The notes under the pieces: generated by a model
What the model was told of the DNA's origin: nothing
Databases searched by the model: none
What the model saw: only the letters and a program-made list of their open reading frames with translations
Origin: Pseudomonadota bacterium
GTDB taxonomy: Bacteria; Pseudomonadota; Alphaproteobacteria; Rhizobiales; Tepidamorphaceae
DNA length: 10,799 nt
Direction of reading: 5' to 3'
Assembly (NCBI GenBank): GCA_023435545.1
Contig: JAEYRQ010000468.1
Coordinates: 1-10,799, forward strand
Translations under genes and position numbers: made by a program
Shown: positions 5,946 to 10,799 of the stretch, piece by piece
Position numbering within the stretch: the stretch's first letter is position 1
Layout: the number at the start of each line of letters is the position of its first letter

Positions 5946-6705
5946 GGCTCTTCCCGAGATAGGCTTCGACCACCAGCGGATTGGACAGCACCTCGCGCGG
6001 CAGGCCGACCGCCAGTTGCCTGCCCTGGTGCATCACCAGCACCCGGTCGCACAGGCCGGAGATGAAGCGCATGTTGTGGTCGATGACCATGACCGTGATG
6101 CCCCGGTCGCGCACCTTCTTGATGGTGTCGCGGACGTGGTCCGCCTCCTCGGCGCTGAGGCCGGCGACCGGCTCGTCCATCATCACCATGCGTGGCTTGG
6201 CGGCGAGCGCGATCGCCATGCCCAGCGTCTTCTGGAAGCCGTAGGGCAGGTTGCCCGCCTTGACATCCGTGACGCCCGCGAGTCCGAGCCAGTCCAGCAC
6301 CTCCGCGACCAGCGCCTCGCTGCGCTCGCGCTTTGCCCGCGCCGCCGCCCCGCCGAACATGCCGCCGAAGAAGCCCGGATAGCGGGTGAGATAGGCGCCG
6401 CGCAGCGTATTCTCCCGCACCGTCTGCGCGGTGAAGACGGTGGTTGCCTGGAAGGTGCGCACCAGTCCCATCCGCGCCAGCCGGTGCGGCGCGAATCCGG
6501 TCACGGCCTGCCCCTCGAAAGCGACCCTGCCGGTATCGGGCTTCGCCACTCCGCTGATCAGGTTGACCGCGGTGGTCTTGCCAGCACCGTTCGGGCCGAT
6601 GACGCCGAGGATCTCGCCCTCCGCGACCTCAAAGGACAGCCCGTCCACCGCAGCCACCCCGCCAAACCGGCGCGCCAATCTCTCGACCGAGAGGAGCACG
6701 CTCAT
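5923..6705 (-). CDS. livG: Branched-chain amino acid-type ABC transporter ATPase LivG
   Basis: The second ATPase of the Liv-type importer, 260 residues. Walker A is GPNGAGKT (37-44), Walker B MVMMDEP (173-179) and the switch His is His210 in VIDHN. The family insert between Walker A and the signature is present (about 100-130, rich in Gly, Ala and charged residues). The signature region reads LPYGFQKTLGMAIAL (153-167). Usual LivG proteins have a form close to LSYGEQRRLEIARAL, so here Phe replaces the polar residue after the Gly and the Arg of the IARAL stretch is missing. This may be a lineage variant. ATG at 6703-6705 overlaps the livM stop codon as ATGA, with GGGAGGGGAG upstream inside livM. 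An open frame continues upstream to 7068 but lies within livM in another frame. Confidence 0.93.
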   Translation of the reverse strand: MSVLLSVERLARRFGGVAAVDGLSFEVAEGEILGVIGPNGAGKTTAVNLISGVAKPDTGRVAFEGQAVTGFAPHRLARMGLVRTFQATTVFTAQTVRENTLRGAYLTRYPGFFGGMFGGAAARAKRERSEALVAEVLDWLGLAGVTDVKAGNLPYGFQKTLGMAIALAAKPRMVMMDEPVAGLSAEEADHVRDTIKKVRDRGITVMVIDHNMRFISGLCDRVLVMHQGRQLAVGLPREVLSNPLVVEAYLGKSHAAAHDH

Positions 6706-7709
6706 TTCTCCCCTCCCGCGCGCAGCACGAGCTTCCTGATGCGGGCGACGAGTTCGACGATGCCACCCGGCAGGAACGCCATGACGATAATCAGGCAGAC
6801 GCCGAAGATCACCCGCTGCAGCTCGACATAGCCACGCAGGAACTCCGGCAGGATGACGAAGAACAGCGTGCCGACGATCGGCCCGACCATCTGGTACATG
6901 CCGCCGACGATGTTCATCACCAGGAGGTTCAGCGACTGGATGATCGAGAACGACGTCGGGTCGATGTAGCGGATGAAGAAGGCCGACAGCGCGCCCGCCA
7001 CCCCGGCAATGCCGCAGGCGATGACGAAGATCGTCACCTTCAGCCTGAGCACCGGGATGCCGGCGCATTCGGCGAGCCGGCTCTCCTCGCGGATTGCATC
7101 GACTGCACGGCCGATCTCCGACTGCAGGAGCCTCGCGCAGAACGCCATGCAGACCGCCGTGAAGGCGAACACGAAGTAGTAGTAGGAGACCGGCGTCGAC
7201 AGCCAGGCATAGGGCAGCGGAATGCCGAAGATGCCGTTGGCGCCGCCCGTCACCGACTGCCAGCTGACGAACACCAGCCGCACGATCTCGCCGAGCAGGA
7301 ACGTCACCAGCACGAAATATTTGCCCGACAGCCTGAGCAGCAGCGGCCCGACGATCAGGGCGAGCGCCGCCGGCGCCAGGAATGCCGCGACCAGCGCCAG
7401 CGGAAACGGCACCTCATAGGTGACGAAGCTGATCACAGCCGCATACGCCCCAAGCCCCATGAATGCAGCATGCGCAAGCGATACGTGGCCGGTGCGGATG
7501 ATCAGGTGCAGGCTCACCGCGAGCATCCCGGAGATCATCAGCGTTGTGGCGACCGATAGCGTGAACTGGTCGCCGACCACGAACGGCAACAGGCCGAACA
7601 CCGCCGCCAGCAACACGGCGATCGCGGCCTTCACCGTGAACGCGCGGGAGGCTCCTGCCCCCGCCACGACCGCGCCGTCCGTTTCCGACTTGAGGGTGGC
7701 GGCCGTCAT
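6702..7709 (-). CDS. livM: Branched-chain amino acid-type ABC transporter permease LivM
   Basis: An inner-membrane permease of the Liv-type importer, 335 residues. After a hydrophilic N-terminus of about 26 residues, hydrophobic segments recur along the protein (about 27-45, 50-70, 76-97, 102-124, 130-148, 176-192, 224-246, 255-290 and 297-315). The family signature GHVSLAHAAFMGLGAYAAV is at 74-92. The cytoplasmic coupling loop, AIREESRLAECAGIPVLRLK (205-224), is the segment that docks on the ATPases. The start was placed at ATG 7707-7709, which overlaps the livH stop codon as ATGA. A longer open frame up to 8312 is antisense-like arginine/alanine-rich sequence over livH and was rejected. The Shine-Dalgarno is weak, consistent with coupled translation from livH. 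Confidence 0.93.
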   Translation of the reverse strand: MTAATLKSETDGAVVAGAGASRAFTVKAAIAVLLAAVFGLLPFVVGDQFTLSVATTLMISGMLAVSLHLIIRTGHVSLAHAAFMGLGAYAAVISFVTYEVPFPLALVAAFLAPAALALIVGPLLLRLSGKYFVLVTFLLGEIVRLVFVSWQSVTGGANGIFGIPLPYAWLSTPVSYYYFVFAFTAVCMAFCARLLQSEIGRAVDAIREESRLAECAGIPVLRLKVTIFVIACGIAGVAGALSAFFIRYIDPTSFSIIQSLNLLVMNIVGGMYQMVGPIVGTLFFVILPEFLRGYVELQRVIFGVCLIIVMAFLPGGIVELVARIRKLVLRAGGEK

Positions 7710-8575
7710 GTCTCGGGCGTCCCCAACAGGCCCCACGGGCGGAAGACCAGCAGCAGGATGACGGCGCCGAAAGTGATGAACACCGACGTCGTGCCGCCGT
7801 AGAAGGTACCGAGGAAGCTCTCGCTCAGGCCGAGGATCAGCCCGCCGAGCGCGACGCCTGGAATGCTGCCCATGCCGCCGAGGATGACGGCGATGAACGC
7901 CATCATCAGCGTCCGCTCGCCCATGAACGGCGACAGCACGTAGGTCTGCGCGAACAGGCCGCCGGCGAGCGCGGCCATGAAGATCGCGATGAAGAACGAC
8001 AGGATGTAGATTTTCGTCGTGTCGACGCCTTGCGCCTCGGCGATCTCGACGTCCTGTGCAGCAGCCCGCATGGCGAGCCCGTAGCGGGTGAAGTGGGTGA
8101 ACAGGTAGAAGGCCGCCAGCGTGATCGCCGCCACCGCGATAATCACCAGCTTGTTGCCGGAGATGAACAGCGGCCCGAGCTTGTAGACGGCCGAGACCGG
8201 CGCCGGCACCAGCCGCTCGTGCGGGTCCCAGATGATCACGGCCGTGAACATGATCGCCATGTCGAGCCCGAGCAGGCCGATCATGCTCTGGAACATCTTC
8301 TGGTAGAACCACTGGTAGACCGCCCGCTCGAACACCAGCGCGCCGACTGCGACCGTCAAGGCGGCCAGCGGCGCGGCGATCAGGTACGGCACCTGGAACT
8401 GCCCGTAGATATAGTAGAGCGCGTATCCACCCAGCATGGCGAAGGCGCCGTGGGCGAAGTTGACAACGCGCATGATGCCGAACAACAGCGTGAAGCCGAG
8501 CGAGACCAGGATGTAGATCGCGCTGAGGCTTATGCCGTTGACCAGGACCTGCCCGAGCACCGCAGCAGAGAACAT
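7706..8575 (-). CDS. livH: Branched-chain amino acid-type ABC transporter permease LivH
   Basis: The partner permease of LivM, 289 residues, with about eight hydrophobic segments. Family landmarks are VNFAHGAFAMLGGY (38-51), the ATPase-coupling loop AAAQDVEIAEAQGVDTTKI (171-189) and VILGGMGSIPGVALGG (230-245). ATG at 8573-8575 was chosen because AAGGGG lies eight bases upstream. A GTG three codons earlier (8582-8584) is also in frame but sits too close to that site. The end overlaps livM by four bases. The gene follows the binding-protein gene after 69 bases that contain a strong hairpin. Confidence 0.93.
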   Translation of the reverse strand: MFSAAVLGQVLVNGISLSAIYILVSLGFTLLFGIMRVVNFAHGAFAMLGGYALYYIYGQFQVPYLIAAPLAALTVAVGALVFERAVYQWFYQKMFQSMIGLLGLDMAIMFTAVIIWDPHERLVPAPVSAVYKLGPLFISGNKLVIIAVAAITLAAFYLFTHFTRYGLAMRAAAQDVEIAEAQGVDTTKIYILSFFIAIFMAALAGGLFAQTYVLSPFMGERTLMMAFIAVILGGMGSIPGVALGGLILGLSESFLGTFYGGTTSVFITFGAVILLLVFRPWGLLGTPET

Positions 8576-8603
8576 TGCGTGCACCCCTTTCGGCGGATCA
8601 ATG

Positions 8604-8630
8604 CCGGGGCGCCGCGCAATGGCGCCCCGG
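8604..8630 (-). promoter_or_regulatory. Hairpin between the binding-protein gene and livH
   Basis: A perfect 10-bp stem, CCGGGGCGCC (8604-8613) with GGCGCCCCGG (8621-8630), encloses a 7-base loop. It begins 14 bases after the binding-protein stop. On the minus strand it is followed by GCATTGATCC, with no T-run, so a strong intrinsic terminator is unlikely. Such stems after a binding-protein gene often protect the upstream message from 3' exonucleases or cause partial termination, giving more binding protein than permease. That role is an inference here. Confidence 0.75.
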
Positions 8631-8644
8631 ACGGTGGCTCGCGA

Positions 8645-9820
8645 TCAGTTCAGATCCGGAACGATCTTGGCCGCGACCTCGCCTTTCCCGTCGACCTCCC
8701 GCATCATGTAGAAGGGGATCACGATCTGGTGGCCGACGCCGTAGACCTCCTCGCCCGTCCACTTCAGCGGGCCGAGGAACGGCGTCTCCCAGCCTTCCAT
8801 CGCCACGATCTCGTCGCGGATCTTGGTCGTGTCGAGTGTATCTGCACGGCGGATCGCCTCGAACAGCACGTTGGCGGCGCTGTAGTATTCCGGCGACAGG
8901 CCGTTGATCGGGCCGGAGTACTTCGATTGGTAGGTCTTCACGAATTCGGCCATCGCCGGGTCGTTCAGGTCCACCACGTCGTACTTCAGGAAGCCCTCGG
9001 CATGCGGGCCGACCGCCTCGACGATCTCCGCCACGCCGGCGCCGCCCGCCTGCAGAACGGTGCCGCCATAGCCGACCTCGCGCGCCTGCTTCAAGAGCAG
9101 CGCCGCCTCGCCCGGCGCGTTGCTGTTCAGGTCGAACAGGTCGACGCCCTCGGAGACCATGCGCAGCAGCAGCGGCGTGAATTCCTTGGCGCCACGCTCG
9201 TAGAAGTCGGTCCAGACCTCGAAGCCCTGGTTCTTATAACGCTCGACGAGCGCCGTGATCGCCTGTTGGCCGACGGCATCGTTCGGCGCGATCATACCGA
9301 CCTTCTTCACGTCCGGCATCGTCTCCTTGATCCACTCGACGACCGGCGTGGAGAACTCCGTGCTGGAGAGGCCGACGCGAAAGACGTAGAGATCGTCCTT
9401 CCACTCGTTGTCGAGGATCTTCGGCGCATAGCCATCGACGAATTGGATGACCTTCGCCGGCTGGGTGACCGGAATCGAGCCGAGCGCGCCAGGCGAGCCG
9501 ACCGGCCCGAACAGGAACTTGATCTTCTCGTCATGGACCAGCCGCTCGGCCGCGGTCTTGGCCTGGGCGGCGTTGTACTGGTCGTCGAAGGGAATGACCC
9601 TGAGCTGGTAGGTCTTGCCGTCGACGGTGAGCCCGCCCGCGGCATTGACCTCGTCGGCGGCGATCTGGACACCACGCAGCAGCCCCTGCCCCCAGGCAGT
9701 GCCGCCGCCCGACAGCGCGGCGATGACGCCGAGCTTCAGTTCTTCCTGGGCCGAGGCGGGAACCGCGGCAACGGAGACGCCCGCCGCCAATGCAACGAGT
9801 GTTGATCTCAAGAGTCTCAT
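8645..9820 (-). CDS. Periplasmic substrate-binding protein of Liv/HAAT-type ABC transporter
   Basis: Captures the substrate in the periplasm and delivers it to LivH/LivM. It has 391 residues, within the usual range for this family. It has a clear signal peptide: MRLLRS, a hydrophobic core (7-20), then the cleavage site ASA|QEE after Ala24. The mature part has the type I periplasmic-binding fold (Peripla_BP_6-like), starting with LKLGVIAALSGGG (28-40), then GVQIAADEVNAAGG. ATG at 9818-9820 is preceded by GGGAGGA (9828-9834), seven bases away. An open frame runs on upstream to 10546, but it is a shadow of the oxidoreductase gene. Substrate specificity cannot be read with certainty: members of this family bind Leu/Ile/Val, other amino acids, amides, urea or aromatic acids. 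Confidence 0.9.
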   Translation of the reverse strand: MRLLRSTLVALAAGVSVAAVPASAQEELKLGVIAALSGGGTAWGQGLLRGVQIAADEVNAAGGLTVDGKTYQLRVIPFDDQYNAAQAKTAAERLVHDEKIKFLFGPVGSPGALGSIPVTQPAKVIQFVDGYAPKILDNEWKDDLYVFRVGLSSTEFSTPVVEWIKETMPDVKKVGMIAPNDAVGQQAITALVERYKNQGFEVWTDFYERGAKEFTPLLLRMVSEGVDLFDLNSNAPGEAALLLKQAREVGYGGTVLQAGGAGVAEIVEAVGPHAEGFLKYDVVDLNDPAMAEFVKTYQSKYSGPINGLSPEYYSAANVLFEAIRRADTLDTTKIRDEIVAMEGWETPFLGPLKWTGEEVYGVGHQIVIPFYMMREVDGKGEVAAKIVPDLN

Positions 9821-9842
9821 CGGCACTTCCTCCCATTTTTCA

Positions 9843-9862
9843 GGCCGCCCGCGCGGACGGCC
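9843..9862 (-). promoter_or_regulatory. GC-rich hairpin between the oxidoreductase and the binding-protein gene
   Basis: An 8-bp stem (9843-9850 with 9855-9862, one G-U pair on the minus-strand transcript) closes a 4-base loop. It sits 38 bases after the oxidoreductase stop and 22 bases before the binding-protein start. The minus-strand continuation is TGAAAAATGG, lacking a T-run. It could be a weak terminator, a processing point or a leader hairpin of the transporter genes. The rest of the 80-bp spacer shows no clear promoter. Confidence 0.4.
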
Positions 9863-9900
9863 ACGGTCTCGATCCGCGCCCCTGCCGGGCGGGACCGGGT

Positions 9901-10799
9901 TCAGGACAAGGTCATGACGACCTTTCCGAAGTTCTCGTTGTTCTCGAGGATGCGGTGCGCCTCGCGCGCCTCGCTGAACGGCAGCACGGCGTGCATCACC
10001 GGCTCGATCGTCCCGTCCACGAGCAGTGGCAGCCAGTGGCGCCGGAACCGCTCGACGATCGCCGCCTTCTCCTCGATCGACTGCGGCCTGAGCGTGAAGC
10101 CCATCACCTTCAGGCGCTTCGACAGGATCGGCGCGGTGTTGACCGGCGAGGCAGCCGCCGCGAGCAGCCCCACCATCACGATCCGGCCCTTCCAGCGCAG
10201 GATGTCGAGGTGGCGCTGGAAGTAGGTGGAGCCGATGAAGTCCTCGACCTGGTCGATGCCATCGGAATAGAGCCGGAGCACCTCCTCGGCGAAATCCGTC
10301 TGCTTGTAGTTGATGACGTGGCTCGCCCCGAGTTTCAGCGCGCCGGCGATCTTCGCCTCGGCGCCGGCGGTGCCGATCACCGTGGCGCCGGCATGAACCG
10401 CCATCTGGATCGCGCAAGTGCCCACCGCGCTGCCGGCCGCATGGACCAACAGCCGGTCGCCGGCGGCCAGACCGCCGAGTTCGAAGACAGTCTCGTGTGC
10501 GGTGCAGAAGGTCTCGATAACCGAGGCCGCCTTCACGTCGTTCCAATGCGCCGGGGTGCGCACCGCATGCCGATGATCGACCGTCACGTACTCGGCATAG
10601 GCGCCGTCGGCGACCAGCCCGAATACGCGCTCGCCCCGAGCGAATCCGTCGACGTTCGTGCCGGTTGCAACGACCTCGCCGGCGAACTCGACGCCCAACA
10701 CCGGCCCGGCCCCCTTCGGCGGCGGATAGATGCCCGCCCGCTGCATGGCGTCCACCCGGTTGACGCCGATCGCGGTGACACGCACCAGTAGGTCGTCCG
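9901..10799 (-). CDS. NADPH:quinone oxidoreductase-like protein of the MDR family (5' end cut by right edge)
   Basis: A medium-chain dehydrogenase/reductase of the quinone oxidoreductase (zeta-crystallin / PIG3-like) branch, which reduces quinones or enones with NADPH. 298 residues are visible. The frame stays open to the right edge as ...DDLLVRVTAIGVNRVD, a usual family N-terminus, so about 25-30 residues are missing. A GTG at 10783-10785 is internal, not the start. Landmarks are GVEFAGEVVATG (the catalytic-domain glycine block) and HAAGSAVGTCAIQMA (the nucleotide-binding loop, with GSAVG in place of the more common GGVG). The protein ends FGKVVMTLS, as expected. No structural-zinc cysteine cluster is seen, in line with this zinc-free branch. 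It is co-directional with the transporter genes, 80 bases before the binding-protein gene, so it may share their transcript. The substrate is unknown. Confidence 0.85.
   Translation of the reverse strand, partial: DDLLVRVTAIGVNRVDAMQRAGIYPPPKGAGPVLGVEFAGEVVATGTNVDGFARGERVFGLVADGAYAEYVTVDHRHAVRTPAHWNDVKAASVIETFCTAHETVFELGGLAAGDRLLVHAAGSAVGTCAIQMAVHAGATVIGTAGAEAKIAGALKLGASHVINYKQTDFAEEVLRLYSDGIDQVEDFIGSTYFQRHLDILRWKGRIVMVGLLAAAASPVNTAPILSKRLKVMGFTLRPQSIEEKAAIVERFRRHWLPLLVDGTIEPVMHAVLPFSEAREAHRILENNENFGKVVMTLS

Noticed and set aside
8030..9805. A 591-codon plus-strand open frame opposite livH and the binding-protein gene
   Set aside because: Its composition is typical of antisense frames in GC-rich DNA (many Asp, Arg, His, Val), it spans two real genes and their spacer, and it has no recognisable motif.

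Overview
The window is a GC-rich stretch of bacterial chromosome. The gene content, dense packing, and palindromic CGTCATCCCGG...CCGGGATGACG intergenic repeats suggest an alphaproteobacterium, probably Hyphomicrobiales (rhizobia-like). That placement is an inference from style and protein character, not from a marker gene. All but one of the genes lie on the minus strand. No tRNA, rRNA, CRISPR array, transposase or phage gene is visible.

Left part (1-3396, minus strand, read right to left): a distal valine-catabolism operon. It consists of mmsA (methylmalonate-semialdehyde dehydrogenase), an acyl-CoA dehydrogenase of the isobutyryl-CoA type, and mmsB (3-hydroxyisobutyrate dehydrogenase, cut by the left edge). 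The acyl-CoA dehydrogenase would make methacrylyl-CoA, MmsB would oxidise 3-hydroxyisobutyrate, and MmsA would convert the semialdehyde to propionyl-CoA. The hydratase and thioesterase steps between are not in the window. Both gaps inside this operon hold a copy of the same folded repeat element (411-513 and 1756-1875).

Middle (3397-4398): a LysR-family regulator on the plus strand, divergent from mmsA. The 102-bp spacer carries two interleaved inverted repeats, a good candidate operator for control of mmsA and of the regulator itself.

Right part (4415-10799, minus strand): probably one transcription unit. In order of transcription it has a zinc-type NADPH:quinone reductase-like gene (5' end cut by the right edge), a periplasmic binding protein of the branched-chain amino acid type, permeases livH and livM, ATPases livG and livF, and a 2-keto-4-pentenoate hydratase-like gene. 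The permease and ATPase genes overlap by 4 to 23 bases. A strong hairpin lies between the binding-protein gene and livH. The transporter could bring in branched-chain amino acids to feed the valine genes next door. The flanking hydratase and oxidoreductase leave open an aromatic or organic-acid substrate.

The window is mostly ordinary metabolism. The parts most worth a second look are non-coding: the paired repeat elements with a compensatory base change, their sequence identity reaching into the ends of two unrelated genes, and the interleaved dyads in front of mmsA.
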